Made by a program: the position numbers and the translations under genes
In this document: in pieces, positions 55,397 to 63,858 of the stretch
Position numbering within the stretch: the stretch's first letter is position 1
Layout of the letters: the number at the start of each line of letters is the position of its first letter
Assembly: GCF_009849585.1 (NCBI RefSeq)
Contig: NZ_VCRN01000006.1
Location: 1-64,000, forward strand
Source: Bacillus sp. ZZV12-4809
GTDB taxonomy: Bacteria > Bacillota > Bacilli > Bacillales > Cytobacillaceae
Direction of reading: 5' to 3'
Length of the DNA stretch: 64,000 nt
The notes under the pieces: generated by a model
Told to the model about the DNA's origin: nothing
What the model saw: only the letters and a program-made list of their open reading frames with translations
Database searches by the model: none

Positions 55397-55887
55397 TCTC
55401 TTAAGCTTTCAATATATTGATACGCCTGTTCCACTTCTTCATCCGTGTAGCGCTGTTTGCTTTTCAGGGTAAAGACTTTTTCTTTCACTTCTTCTTTTGG
55501 CAGGTCATTGAAATAAAGGACCGTTGAGACAAGTTCCAGAAATCTAGCATTCTGGCCATTCATATCGAGCAGGCATTCCTGGAGGCTCGGCATATCGACT
55601 GCGTTGATGCCTAAAAATTCCTTGCCCGTTTCAGTGAGGGTATACCGATACTGATAGTAGCCGCCCTTTTTTTCCTTTACTTCGTTTAAGAATCCCATAT
55701 TACAAAGCTCTTCGACCCTTAATGTCAGTTCTTCCGAATAGGGTCCGTAAAAGTGAAATTGGAATCTTTCCTGAAAGGGAAAGGCGATATTTTTGGCGAT
55801 ATAAATCATTTTCTGCAGCTTTTTCCGTCCCACGATTTCTTCAGAGACTGCTATGGCGTGCATTAGTTTGGCATGATCCTTTAACAA
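55378..55887 (-). CDS. ywgA: YwgA family protein
   Basis: The 169-residue protein of the YwgA family is of unknown function. The N-terminal half looks like a winged helix (ELTLRVEELCNMGFLNEVKEK and YQYRYTLTETGKEFL), so a DNA- or RNA-binding or toxin-antitoxin-like (panacea-type) role is conceivable but unproven. The start is TTG at 55887 with AGGAGATG upstream. It lies 42 bp downstream of ywfO on the same strand and is probably cotranscribed. Confidence 0.82.
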   Translation of the reverse strand: MLKDHAKLMHAIAVSEEIVGRKKLQKMIYIAKNIAFPFQERFQFHFYGPYSEELTLRVEELCNMGFLNEVKEKKGGYYQYRYTLTETGKEFLGINAVDMPSLQECLLDMNGQNARFLELVSTVLYFNDLPKEEVKEKVFTLKSKQRYTDEEVEQAYQYIESLREKAGLH

Positions 55888-55929
55888 AGCTCTTCATCTC
55901 CTACTCCGTTTTTTCCCGTATCTATCTTA

Positions 55930-57231
55930 TTAATCGATTTCGAGCAGCATTTTAATCTGCTTTTTAATGTTTGGCTTTTTGCTGTCATCTGCAATAAAAT
56001 CAGCTGGGAAGTATAGTTTATGATCCGTTCGGCGTTTCCCTGAAATCGCATCCACGATCTCTGATTCACGGGAAAGCTCGCGGATATCCCCATTTTTCAT
56101 CAGCAGATGAATCGGCAATCTTTCTTCCTCCTCGCCCGGACGGTAAAAATCATAAGGCAAATCTGATGAAGAATCGACTACCAGGTAATATTCAGGATCC
56201 AAGCCTGCCTTTATAAATAAAGCCGACAGCTCTGCCAGCTTCTTGTATTCTTTCGCCGGGTCAAATTCCACGTATTTATATAAATTCCTATCCATAAAGC
56301 GGCAGCAGAGATCCTTCAGAATCGGATCCTTTTCTTCCTGCCACATCTGAAAATAATAAAGAATAATAGCTTCATCCAGCTTTATATAATCTTCAAGAGT
56401 GATCTCCCCATTGAATAAAGAATAAAAATGGATAGGATCATATTTGAATGTGTAGTTTTGTTCATGCAGATCTTTCGCACGGTGCAGGATTTTCGTCAGG
56501 ATGACCTCTGCACTGCGGGTCACCGGGTGGAAATACACCTGCCAATACATCTGGTAGCGGCTCATTATGTAATCCTCAACGGCATGCATCCCGCTCTGCT
56601 TAATCACGACCTGGTCTTCCCTCGGCCTCATGACTCGCAGGATCCGTTCCATGTCAAAATGGCCATAGCTGACACCGGTAAAATACGCATCCCGCTGCAG
56701 ATAATCCATCCGGTCCGCATCAATCTGACTGGAAATCAGGCTGACAACCAGCTTATTTTTAGACGTTTTGGCAATCACATCCGCCACTTTCTGCGGAAAA
56801 TCGGCACTAACCCTTGAAAGCACTTTATGGACCTCGGTGTCTCCGAGAATGATCGCCCTCGTATAATGTTCATGATCAAGATCGAATACTTTTTCAAAAG
56901 AGTGCGAGAACGGCCCGTGCCCCAAATCGTGGAGAAGTGCTGCGCATAAAGTCAGAATGCGGTCTTCTTCATCCCATTCCGGCCTCCCCAAAAAGACATC
57001 ATCGGAAATGCGGCGCACAATCTCGTAAACTCCGAGCGAGTGATTAAAGCGGCTGTGCTCAGCCCCATGGAAGGTCAAATAAGTTGTCCCAAGCTGCTTA
57101 ATTCTTCTGAGGCGCTGGAACTCTTTCGTCCCGATTAAATCCCAGATGACTCTGTCCCTTACGTGTATGTAACGATGAACGGGATCCTTGAATACTTTTT
57201 CCTCATTTAGCTTTTCCGCTGAATATGCCAT
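55930..57231 (-). CDS. ywfO: HD-domain phosphohydrolase YwfO
   Basis: The 433-residue protein is related to dNTP triphosphohydrolases (SAMHD1-like HD superfamily). Metal-binding residues are visible in HSRFNHSLGVYEI near residue 58, ALLHDLGHGPFSHSFE near 98 and SQIDADRMDYLQRD near 168. It probably cleaves deoxynucleoside triphosphates or related nucleotides; the specificity of this family member is not certain. The start at 57231 (MAYSAEKLNEEKVFKDPVH) has a GGAGGG site. It is followed by ywgA. Confidence 0.9.
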   Translation of the reverse strand: MAYSAEKLNEEKVFKDPVHRYIHVRDRVIWDLIGTKEFQRLRRIKQLGTTYLTFHGAEHSRFNHSLGVYEIVRRISDDVFLGRPEWDEEDRILTLCAALLHDLGHGPFSHSFEKVFDLDHEHYTRAIILGDTEVHKVLSRVSADFPQKVADVIAKTSKNKLVVSLISSQIDADRMDYLQRDAYFTGVSYGHFDMERILRVMRPREDQVVIKQSGMHAVEDYIMSRYQMYWQVYFHPVTRSAEVILTKILHRAKDLHEQNYTFKYDPIHFYSLFNGEITLEDYIKLDEAIILYYFQMWQEEKDPILKDLCCRFMDRNLYKYVEFDPAKEYKKLAELSALFIKAGLDPEYYLVVDSSSDLPYDFYRPGEEEERLPIHLLMKNGDIRELSRESEIVDAISGKRRTDHKLYFPADFIADDSKKPNIKKQIKMLLEID

Positions 57232-57477
57232 TCCGTACCCTCCGCTTTTCCTGTGTCCACGCAATCCGAACCTGTTGTTCCCAATTTCTGGCGTATACTT
57301 ATTATATCCCGATTAAGGTGTCAAATCATCACAAAATTCACTGTTTTTCATGGCTATTCGACAGAAACCGCGATACATCAACTATCCGGCAAAAGAAATA
57401 TTTTTCGACTTTTCTAAAAACAATATGGCCTCCTAAGTCTATTTACCAATCGGAGGTAACTCCTAAACTCAGGGCAA

Positions 57478-57525
57478 AAAATAAAATCACCTCAGAACAG
57501 GAGTCAGGGTGACTTTTATTTTTTC
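57478..57525 (-). terminator. Terminator overlapping the DUF1450 gene stop
   Basis: AAATAAAA(G)TCACC pairs with GGTGATTTTATTT around a long loop with T-rich flanks. The upstream arm contains the stop codon. Confidence 0.75.
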
Positions 57526-57740
57526 AGCTTTTTATTAATTTTCTCCATCAATTCCTCTTCCGTCAGTGCGGCAAGGGGACGGTTATTGACGAAAGCAAAT
57601 GTTTTCTTGCGGCCTGGCCCGCAATAGGACTGGCAGCCGACATCAATTTTTGCTTCTGGATCTATTTCTTTCAATCGCGGTATCAATGTCTTCAAATTTA
57701 CTGCCTGACAATCGTCGCAAACACGGAATTCGTTTGCCAT
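57516..57740 (-). CDS. DUF1450 family protein
   Basis: The 74-residue cytoplasmic protein of the DUF1450 (YuzB-like) family has a thioredoxin-like beta-alpha pattern. Four cysteines, VCDDCQ at residues 7-12 and [10 protein letters not shown] near 34-43, could bind a metal or iron-sulfur cluster. The function is unknown. The ATG has an AAAGGG site about ten bases upstream. It stands alone between ywfO and rsfA. Confidence 0.82.
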   Translation of the reverse strand: MANEFRVCDDCQAVNLKTLIPRLKEIDPEAKIDVGCQSYCGPGRKKTFAFVNNRPLAALTEEELMEKINKKLKK

Positions 57741-58098
57741 CTTCGTACAACCCTTTCTGCGGTCAATCTTTTATATAGTCCTGGTGCATTACGCACCAGA
57801 GTATCTTCTTCCTTCGTTAAAGCATGTCCGCAGCACGGCCTTCCTATTCAAATAAAGGACTGCCCTGCCCAACTGCTACAGGCTATTTTAAAACTAATCG
57901 ACCTTCATTGCAAGCTGTAATCATTAACTTGAGTGGTGAATCTTAGTAAACTTCACAAAATGGCCATACGTATCTAGTGAAAAAATTTTTTCAAAAAATC
58001 TACTATCCTTTTAATCACCTTTGTATAAAATCTTCCAAGTTTGTCCATCCTTTAACTAAGGCAACAGCAAAAAGTAATGATTAGGGAGTTGAGGTTAT
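57741..58098. other. Gene-free stretch between DUF1450 and rsfA
   Basis: These 358 bases hold divergent promoters for the two flanking genes. A perfect 7-bp hairpin CTGGTGC/GCACCAG lies at 57781-57799, in what should be the leader or promoter of the DUF1450 gene. No sigma-F promoter for rsfA could be defined with confidence. Nothing else was seen. Confidence 0.4.
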
Positions 58099-58851
58099 AT
58101 GAAAGTACGTCAGGACGCTTGGACAGAAGAAAACGATTTATTGCTCGCAGAAACCGTTTTGCGGCATGTGAGGGAAGGCAGCACACAGTTAAATGCATTT
58201 GAGGAAGTTGGAGACAAGCTGAACCGCACTTCTGCGGCATGCGGATTCCGCTGGAACGCTGTGGTGAGGCATCAATATGAAAAAGCGCTTCAGCTGGCCA
58301 AAAAACAGCGCAAGCAAAGACAAAGAATGCTAGGAAAGGATCAGGGCGGCAAAAAGAAACTCTTATACTCTCCGCCAGTTCCAACTATGCAGGAGGTTGA
58401 AGCATCGCCAGTTCAAGCAAATGACATTGTACCGCCGTCACCTGCAGAATTTTACGAGGAGCGCACAGAGGATGAAGCATCTGTGCAGACAGAAACGGTC
58501 TCATCCTACACCTCTTCAGCACCGGCATACACTGCACCTGCACAGCTGGATATGGATACCGTTATCGCATACTTGCAATCATTGAATCATTCAGGCATTC
58601 AGCTTGATATACTAAAGAATGAGAATGAAAGATTGAAGCGTGAAAATGCGGATCTCAGAAGCCAGAATGAAGAGCTTGAGCGCAAAATCGGAAAACTCGA
58701 GCAAAATACTGTCACCATTCAGGAAGATTACGAGACACTGATGAAAATCATGAACAGAGCCCGCAATTTTGTTCTTTTTGATGAAGAAGAAAGGCCAGCG
58801 TCCAAGTTTAAAATGGATCGCAACGGCAATTTGGAGAGAGTCGCTGAATAG
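58099..58851 (+). CDS. rsfA: Prespore-specific transcription regulator RsfA
   Basis: The 250-residue regulator has an N-terminal Myb/SANT-like DNA-binding domain (residues 5-65: [19 protein letters not shown] and [16 protein letters not shown]). A Pro/Ala/Thr-rich linker follows, then a leucine-rich coiled coil at about 165-215, and a conserved tail ending [14 protein letters not shown]. RsfA modulates the sigma-F regulon in the forespore of B. subtilis, where it is also next to lipL. The ATG follows GAGGT. It is convergent with lipL. Confidence 0.93.
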   Translation: MKVRQDAWTEENDLLLAETVLRHVREGSTQLNAFEEVGDKLNRTSAACGFRWNAVVRHQYEKALQLAKKQRKQRQRMLGKDQGGKKKLLYSPPVPTMQEVEASPVQANDIVPPSPAEFYEERTEDEASVQTETVSSYTSSAPAYTAPAQLDMDTVIAYLQSLNHSGIQLDILKNENERLKRENADLRSQNEELERKIGKLEQNTVTIQEDYETLMKIMNRARNFVLFDEEERPASKFKMDRNGNLERVAE

Positions 58852-58862
58852 AAATGAAAAAA

Positions 58863-58882
58863 GCGCCATACTCAGCTGGCGC
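58863..58882 (-). terminator. Minus-strand terminator for lipL
   Basis: GCGCCA/TGGCGC is followed on the minus strand by six T residues, about 93 bp past the lipL stop codon and just past rsfA. Confidence 0.7.
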
Positions 58883-58936
58883 CTAGGCTTCCCGGCATCG
58901 GGAGCAGGAGAAAATGGCAGCAATCCCTTTTAAGGA

Positions 58937-58970
58937 GGGCCGCAGATCATTTATGACTGTGGCTCTTCTT
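58937..58970 (+). terminator. Plus-strand terminator for rsfA
   Basis: GGGCCGCAG pairs with CTGTGGCTC through two G-U wobbles, followed by TTCTTTTATTT. The wobbles become A-C mismatches in the opposite transcript, so this hairpin should act only on the plus strand. Confidence 0.7.
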
Positions 58971-58974
58971 TTAT

Positions 58975-59817
58975 TTATTCGCTGCCCAATACTTTCTCAT
59001 TCCGCTCCACTACACGGCGGGAATAGCCCTCAAACAGGCTTGCTTCCTCACTTGTCAGCTGCCCGGCATAAAAGCGGCCGGATTTCTTTTTCAGGGACTG
59101 CAGGAAGCGGAGCATCACATCCTGAACCGTCAGCTCAGTCCCCAGCAATTCCGACAGTGAGGCCATGACAGCCGGCTGTATTTCAGGGTATTGAAATTTC
59201 GTCTGTTCTTCTTGTTTAGCAAGAGAATAGAATTTGCCAATCAGATCAGCCCGCTCACTTCCAGTGCCATCCACACACAGATAAATCTGGACAGCCACCC
59301 CATTGCGGAGGCGCCTTTGCGAAATGCCTGCAAATTTCTGTCCCCCAATGCTTAAATCATAGCTCCCCGGGCAATAGGAGCCCACAATTTCCCGGGCTTC
59401 TATTTCTTTATGAAAATCGGAAAACATCTCCTGAATGAGGAGCCACATCGCATCATAGCCGCGGTTGATGTCAATCCCCTTTTCCCTTTCAGGAAAAATC
59501 AGCGAAATATTCAGGACTCCCTGATCGAGGACAACGGCCAGGCCGCCGGAATTTCGGACGATCACTTCATACCCCTGGCTTTTTAAAAAGTGAATGCCCT
59601 CATTCAAAAAAGGAAGCTTCGTATCCTGGATGCCAAGTACAATCGTATTATGATGCACCCATGTTCTCGCAGTGGCAGGCGCGGTGCCGGCCCCGACAGA
59701 AGCACAGAGCGTATCATCCATTCCAAAGGAGTGCAGGGCATTTAAATGGATTCCCGCAGCAGACTGGTCAATGACCCGCCATTCTTCCTGAAAAAGCAAA
59801 TCTTGTTGCGAATTCAT
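58975..59817 (-). CDS. lipL: Octanoyl-[GcvH]:protein N-octanoyltransferase
   Basis: The 280-residue amidotransferase of the lipoate relay moves octanoyl groups from GcvH to the E2 subunits of 2-oxoacid dehydrogenases. The catalytic cysteine lies in [20 protein letters not shown] near residue 149. Its BPL/LplA-type fold is shown by [20 protein letters not shown] near 87. The ATG follows AAGGGGAT at slightly long spacing. It is convergent with rsfA and downstream of pta, the B. subtilis order. Confidence 0.93.
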   Translation of the reverse strand: MNSQQDLLFQEEWRVIDQSAAGIHLNALHSFGMDDTLCASVGAGTAPATARTWVHHNTIVLGIQDTKLPFLNEGIHFLKSQGYEVIVRNSGGLAVVLDQGVLNISLIFPEREKGIDINRGYDAMWLLIQEMFSDFHKEIEAREIVGSYCPGSYDLSIGGQKFAGISQRRLRNGVAVQIYLCVDGTGSERADLIGKFYSLAKQEEQTKFQYPEIQPAVMASLSELLGTELTVQDVMLRFLQSLKKKSGRFYAGQLTSEEASLFEGYSRRVVERNEKVLGSE

Positions 59818-59986
59818 CTTTATTTGATCCCCTTTTGCCGATATTTGAAGTGAATCGGCAGAATTTATCTATTAAATCACAAACTTAGTTAGATTCATGG
59901 CCTAAACTGCAGCTTTATCGAAACTTTCACCGGCCAAACTTGATTTTTATCGGTCAAAGGCCATTTCCTGATCCATTATAGCAAAA

Positions 59987-60010
59987 AAGCCAGTCACAAG
60001 GGACCGGCTT
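59987..60010 (-). terminator. Intrinsic terminator of pta
   Basis: AAGCC and GTC pair with GAC and GGCTT, followed on the minus strand by TTTTTTGC, 13 bp past the pta stop codon. Confidence 0.85.
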
Positions 60011-60023
60011 CTAAAATGGTTTA

Positions 60024-61001
60024 TTATTGATGTAAAGCCTGAGCTGCTGTAATTAAAGCAAGCTTATAGACATCTTCCTCGTTGCAGCCGCGGGACAGGT
60101 CATTAACCGGACGGTTCAGGCCTTGAAGAATTGGACCTACTGCTTCAAATTTTCCTAAACGCTGGGCAATTTTGTAGCCGATGTTGCCGGCTTCCAGGCT
60201 AGGGAATACAAATACATTCGCATCGCCCTGGATTGGTGAATCCGGAGCTTTTTTCTCTGCTACAGATGGAACAAATGCCGCATCAAATTGGAATTCCCCA
60301 TCGATGATTAATAGCGGATCGCGAACCTTTGCCGCTTCAAGTGCCTCTGAAACCTTTTCTGTTTCAGGAGACTTGGCAGAACCCTTTGTGGAGAAGCTCA
60401 GCATAGCCACACGCGGTTCAATATCGAACATTCTGGCTGTCTTCGCACTTTCAATCGCAATCTCTGCCAAGTCCTGGCTGTCAGGCGAAATGTTGATGGC
60501 ACAATCAGCAAACACATATTTCTCATCTTCACGGACCATGATGAATACACCAGATGTTTTGCGTACGCCTTCTTTAGTTTTAATGATTTGAAGTGCCGGG
60601 CGCACTGTATCAGCTGTCGAATGTGCTGCACCGCTCACTAGTCCGTCTGCTTTATTTGCGTAGACAAGCATCGTACCGAAATAGTTTTCATCAAGAAGAA
60701 TCCGGCGTGCATCTTCTTCTGTTGCTTTGCCTTTGCGTCTCTCAACAAATGCAGCCACAAGCTCATCCATCATTAAAAAGTTGTTTGGATCATAAATTTC
60801 AGCTGATTCGAGGCTGATGTCCATCTCATTTGCTTTTGCTTCGATGTCTGCGATGTTTCCAATCAGGATTGGAGTGATGATTTTTTCAGCAGCCAATCTC
60901 CCTGCTGCCGCTAAAATGCGCTCATCCTGTCCTTCCGGAAAAACAATTCGTAAATTCTGTCCTGTTACTTTTTCTTTCAATACTGTGAATAAATCACTCA
61001 T
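60024..61001 (-). CDS. pta: Phosphate acetyltransferase
   Basis: The 325-residue short-form Pta converts acetyl-CoA and phosphate to acetyl phosphate, the first step of overflow acetate formation. Family segments are IVFPEGQDERILAAAGRL near residue 19, DGLVSGAAHSTADTVRP near 120, and GDANVFVFPSLEAGNIGYK near 270. The start at 61001 (MSDLFTVLKEK) has a perfect TAGGAGGA site; the 12-residue extension is rejected. A promoter with a cre site centred about 55 bases upstream of the start of transcription matches the CcpA-activated pta promoter of B. subtilis. Confidence 0.96.
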   Translation of the reverse strand: MSDLFTVLKEKVTGQNLRIVFPEGQDERILAAAGRLAAEKIITPILIGNIADIEAKANEMDISLESAEIYDPNNFLMMDELVAAFVERRKGKATEEDARRILLDENYFGTMLVYANKADGLVSGAAHSTADTVRPALQIIKTKEGVRKTSGVFIMVREDEKYVFADCAINISPDSQDLAEIAIESAKTARMFDIEPRVAMLSFSTKGSAKSPETEKVSEALEAAKVRDPLLIIDGEFQFDAAFVPSVAEKKAPDSPIQGDANVFVFPSLEAGNIGYKIAQRLGKFEAVGPILQGLNRPVNDLSRGCNEEDVYKLALITAAQALHQ

Positions 61002-61067
61002 GTTAATTCCTCCTACGACCATTAATTTTCCGTTCAAATTAATAGAAATTCTCCTATATACTCCCTT

Positions 61068-61095
61068 AGAATACTCTTCATCCTAAGAATTTCAA
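61068..61095 (-). promoter_or_regulatory. Sigma-A promoter of pta
   Basis: On the minus strand TTGAAA (61090-61095) and TATTCT (61068-61073) are 16 bp apart, with a cre site directly upstream. Confidence 0.7.
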
Positions 61096-61108
61096 GGAGT
61101 TCACCCAC

Positions 61109-61122
61109 TGTTAGCGTTTACA
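61109..61122. promoter_or_regulatory. CcpA binding site (cre) activating pta
   Basis: TGTTAGCGTTTACA fits the cre consensus TGWAANCGNTNWCA with one mismatch. Its centre lies about 55 bases upstream of the expected pta transcription start, the position used for activation in B. subtilis. Confidence 0.8.
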
Positions 61123-61234
61123 AACAAAATGTTTTTGTTTTCGATAAATTTCCAATAATAAATATCCTTCTGTTAATAGCTTTATACCCTTTTTAAGATA
61201 TCCATAATGCCCCCTTTGTAAACGGGATTTTGGG

Positions 61235-61283
61235 GTGACAGGTACCTATACCAGTTAGGCGAACTGGTATAGGTACCTGTCAC
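61235..61283. repeat. Dispersed 49-bp palindrome, copy 4
   Basis: This is the most symmetric copy. The arms GTGACAGGTACCTATACC pair perfectly and the symmetry extends to GGGG/CCCC (61232-61286). It lies between divergent pta and hemQ promoters. No T tract follows on either strand, so it is not a typical terminator. Confidence 0.88.
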
Positions 61284-61338
61284 CCCAATGATGAATTCAA
61301 CATTTCAAGTTTTGTACACATGTTAATTGGAGAAACTA

Positions 61339-61347
61339 TGGTATAGT
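61339..61347 (+). promoter_or_regulatory. Candidate extended -10 promoter of hemQ
   Basis: TGGTATAGT has the TGN extension and a good -10 hexamer, 39 bp upstream of the hemQ ATG. A clear -35 element was not found. Confidence 0.45.
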
Positions 61348-61385
61348 AGGGATGAGAATTTCAGTACATATTAGGAGTGATTATA

Positions 61386-62129
61386 ATGAGTGAAGCAGCA
61401 GTTACGCTTGATGGCTGGTATTGTTTGCATGATTTCCGCACAGTTGATTGGACAACGTGGAAAATGGCACCCATCGAAGAGCGGCAGGCAGCGATCCACG
61501 AATTTATGGCCCTAGTGGACAAGTGGAACACAACACAAAGCGAGAAAAACGGCAGTCATGCCCTATATACAATTGTTGGCCAAAAAGCTGATTTTATGAT
61601 GATGATCTTAAGACCGACAATGGAAGAGCTAAATGAAATTGAAAACGAATTCAACAAAACGAAGTTAGCTGAATTCACGATTCCTGCTCATTCATATGTG
61701 TCGGTTGTCGAGCTGAGCAACTATCTGCCGGCAGGAGAAGATCCATATCAGAATCCGCAGATCCTGGCTCGCCTTTACCCTGAACTTCCGAAAGCGAAGC
61801 ATGTCTGCTTCTATCCCATGGACAAGCGCCGTCAGGGCAATGATAACTGGTACATGCTTCCGATGGAAGACCGCCGCAATATGATGCGCAGCCATGGCAT
61901 GATCGGCCGCCAGTATGCAGGCAAGGTCAAACAAATCATCACAGGCTCCGTCGGCTTCGATGATTACGAATGGGGCGTGACCCTCTTCTCTGACGATATT
62001 CTTCAGTTTAAAAAGCTTGTTTATGAAATGCGCTTTGATGAAGTAAGTGCACGCTTCGGCGAATTCGGCTCTTTCTTTGTTGGAAACATCCTGGAAGAAG
62101 ACAAAGTAGAAAAATTCCTGCACATTTAA
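61386..62129 (+). CDS. hemQ: Coproheme decarboxylase (HemQ/ChdC)
   Basis: The 247-residue chlorite-dismutase-fold enzyme performs the last step of the coproporphyrin-dependent heme pathway, decarboxylating coproheme to protoheme. The catalytic tyrosine is in [11 protein letters not shown] near residue 145 and the axial heme histidine in [20 protein letters not shown] near 172. The ATG at 61386 has a TAGGAGTG site; a GTG three codons upstream overlaps that site. It is divergent from pta as in B. subtilis (ywfI). Confidence 0.95.
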   Translation: MSEAAVTLDGWYCLHDFRTVDWTTWKMAPIEERQAAIHEFMALVDKWNTTQSEKNGSHALYTIVGQKADFMMMILRPTMEELNEIENEFNKTKLAEFTIPAHSYVSVVELSNYLPAGEDPYQNPQILARLYPELPKAKHVCFYPMDKRRQGNDNWYMLPMEDRRNMMRSHGMIGRQYAGKVKQIITGSVGFDDYEWGVTLFSDDILQFKKLVYEMRFDEVSARFGEFGSFFVGNILEEDKVEKFLHI

Positions 62130-62131
62130 TG

Positions 62132-62159
62132 AAAACTCCCGGCTTCGGCCGGGAGTTTT
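62132..62159 (+). terminator. Intrinsic terminator of hemQ
   Basis: A 12-bp perfect stem closed by a stable TTCG tetraloop (AAAACTCCCGGC and complement) is followed by T residues, immediately past the stop codon. Confidence 0.95.
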
Positions 62160-62239
62160 TCTTTTTCTTCGGGTCATAAAAAAACATGCCCCTACATAGT
62201 AATGAAATAGTGAGTTTCTATTTTAAATTCAACCCGCAG

Positions 62240-62254
62240 GACTGTCCGACAGTC
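62240..62254. promoter_or_regulatory. Palindrome upstream of gerQ
   Basis: GACTGTCCGACAGTC is a perfect inverted repeat with a one-base centre, 55 bp upstream of the gerQ start. It may be a regulator site; gerQ is expected to be sigma-E dependent but no clear sigma-E promoter was assigned. Confidence 0.35.
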
Positions 62255-62308
62255 TATTCTTAAAATGCGGATAGAACATGCTGATTTTAATACTTAGGAG
62301 GGACTAAA

Positions 62309-62809
62309 TTGAGTCAATCAAATTATGGTCAATACCCTTATTATGGTTACCAGCCACGATTTAGCGACGGCACCCAAATGGGTCAGGGCTTTCAGGGACA
62401 GCCACAATTTCAGCCGATGCAAACAGGCGGAACCGTGCCAAGTGCAAGCGGCGGGATGTTTCCGGGGGCAGGAGCAGGAGGCGGAAACGGCGGCACGGCA
62501 GCTGCTCCATCTGTTCCGGGCATGCTTCCGCTTGAACAATCCTATATCGAAAACATTCTTCGCCTGAACAAAGGGAAACTTGCGACTGTATATGCAACAT
62601 TTGAAAACAATACGGAATGGAACGCAAAAATATTTAAAGGTCTCATTGAGGCGGCTGGACGGGATCACCTGATTCTGAGTGACCCGCAAACAGGTCAGCG
62701 TATCCTTCTTCCAATGATCTACTTAGACTATGTGACTTTTGATGAAGAAATCGAATATGAATATCCATTTGGCGGCGGACAGGGACTGTCGCAATATTCG
62801 CCGAGGTAA
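62309..62809 (+). CDS. gerQ: Spore coat protein GerQ
   Basis: The 166-residue spore protein is needed for CwlJ localisation during germination and is cross-linked by transglutaminase. The N-terminal half is Gln-, Gly-, Tyr- and Pro-rich and disordered (SNYGQYPYYGYQPRFSDG). The C-terminal domain from about residue 75 is conserved (EQSYIENILRLNKGKLATVY, FKGLIEAAGRDHLILSDPQT, YLDYVTFDEEIEYEYPF). The start is TTG behind TTAGGAGGG. It is convergent with ywdK and lies next to hemQ. Confidence 0.95.
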   Translation: MSQSNYGQYPYYGYQPRFSDGTQMGQGFQGQPQFQPMQTGGTVPSASGGMFPGAGAGGGNGGTAAAPSVPGMLPLEQSYIENILRLNKGKLATVYATFENNTEWNAKIFKGLIEAAGRDHLILSDPQTGQRILLPMIYLDYVTFDEEIEYEYPFGGGQGLSQYSPR

Positions 62810-62827
62810 ATGGAGCTAAGCAAGAAA

Positions 62828-62858
62828 AAGGAGCTTTGACCCCAGGTCAAAGCTCCTT
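62828..62858. terminator. Bidirectional terminator between gerQ and ywdK
   Basis: A 14-bp perfect stem (AAGGAGCTTTGACC and complement) with a 3-base loop is flanked by A- and T-rich runs and lies between convergent stop codons. Confidence 0.92.
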
Positions 62859-62862
62859 CCTT

Positions 62863-63234
62863 TTATAAATATTTTACTGCCGCAACGATCAGAAGCACCC
62901 AAGCTGCAAGGAAAGAGACTCCGCCTAGCGGTGTAATCGCCCCTAATACGCTGATTTTGGTTAAAGTCAGTACATATAAGCTTCCTGAAAAAAGGATAAT
63001 GCCGATTACCATCAGCCAGCCTGACCAGGATAATAGAGATGTCGCCGGCAGCTTGCCAAGCAAAACACCAATAATCAAAAGGCCGGTTGCATGGAACATC
63101 TGGTAGGTGACACCCGTTTTCCATGTCTCCAGATACTTGGGCTCCACTCTTCCTTCAAGTCCATGAGCTCCGAACGCCCCCAATGCAACTGCTAAAAAGG
63201 CATTAATAGCCCCAATTATAATAAATAGCTTCAT
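62863..63234 (-). CDS. ywdK: DUF423 membrane protein YwdK
   Basis: The 123-residue membrane protein has four predicted helices, of the DUF423 family. The signature NAFLAVALGAFGAHGLEG is at about residues 10-27, and FSGSLYVLTLT and ITPLGGVSFLAAW follow. The function is unknown. The start at 63234 (MKLFIIIGAI) uses GAGGT about ten bases upstream. ywdI lies 26 bp upstream on the same strand, so the two are probably cotranscribed. Confidence 0.9.
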   Translation of the reverse strand: MKLFIIIGAINAFLAVALGAFGAHGLEGRVEPKYLETWKTGVTYQMFHATGLLIIGVLLGKLPATSLLSWSGWLMVIGIILFSGSLYVLTLTKISVLGAITPLGGVSFLAAWVLLIVAAVKYL

Positions 63235-63260
63235 AGTCCCCTGCACCTCTTATCTCTTTA

Positions 63261-63536
63261 TTAAAAATCGAATAATGAATCGCCATTTGCCTCATCATCC
63301 ATCTGCATTTTCTTTGGCTGCAGATTCGCCGGCTGAGCTGTCGGCTGTGCACTGTATGTATGGCTAATAGACGAAACAGCAGCTGTATTTCCTGTATCCG
63401 ACTCATCCAAAACCAGCTCGCATAATGACTTGATCGCCTGTACTCTTTCTCTGATTCTGGCGTCAGACGAGCTGCCTTTCGCTTCCAGCAATTCCTTCTC
63501 CATCTTCCCTAATAGCTTCTGAACAGAGATATTCAC
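63261..63536 (-). CDS. ywdI: YwdI family protein
   Basis: The 91-residue hydrophilic cytoplasmic protein of the YwdI family is of unknown function. The N-terminal half is helical (VQKLLGKMEKELLEAKGSSS, RERVQAIKSLCELVLDE). The C-terminal half is Pro/Gln/Ser-rich and ends in the acidic NGDSLFDF. The GTG start has AAAGAGGT upstream. It is followed by ywdK. Confidence 0.8.
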   Translation of the reverse strand: MNISVQKLLGKMEKELLEAKGSSSDARIRERVQAIKSLCELVLDESDTGNTAAVSSISHTYSAQPTAQPANLQPKKMQMDDEANGDSLFDF

Positions 63537-63610
63537 CCTCTACACCTCTTTCTGTAAAAAAGCGCAGCCGCCTGCGCAAATCGGCCAGTATAACCAGCAT
63601 ATAAAGTTTA

Positions 63611-63781
63611 TCAGGTTTTCTTTTCAAAACGCAAACAGGGATGGCCGGAAGCCCTGAAAACTTCGAGAGCAGGCATGTGCCTTGTTTTAAACTGAAAGGC
63701 CCTGCAGCCTTTTGGGTGGTTACGGTCCCAGGTCACATAGAAATATTTGCACTTAAAACAATTGATTTTCTGTGAACTCAT
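63611..63781 (-). CDS. Cysteine-containing 56-residue protein near ung
   Basis: The 56-residue protein starts at 63781 (MSSQKINCFKCKYFYVTWD) with a GGGGAG site. Cysteines at NCFKCK, KGCRAF and GHPCLRF suggest a small zinc ribbon. I have seen similar small proteins in Bacillus but cannot give a reliable family name or function. The open frame to 63847 would begin MFHVKH, which is just the translation of the parS site and is rejected. It lies immediately downstream of ung on the same strand. Confidence 0.7.
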   Translation of the reverse strand: MSSQKINCFKCKYFYVTWDRNHPKGCRAFQFKTRHMPALEVFRASGHPCLRFEKKT

Positions 63782-63830
63782 TTTCTTTCTCCCCAGAGCA
63801 TATTTCGAGCACTTCCTGCATAAAACGGTA

Positions 63831-63846
63831 TGTTTCACGTGAAACA
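63831..63846. promoter_or_regulatory. parS chromosome-segregation site
   Basis: TGTTTCACGTGAAACA is a perfect 16-bp palindrome identical to the Bacillus parS consensus bound by ParB (Spo0J). It lies between ung and the small cysteine-containing gene. Such sites cluster around the replication origin and load ParB and SMC. Confidence 0.95.
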
Positions 63847-63858
63847 TGGCGAAACGTA

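Noticed and set aside
57781-57799. CTGGTGC hairpin considered as a riboswitch or small RNA
   Set aside because: Only one short stem, no U-tract and no further structure could be recognised.
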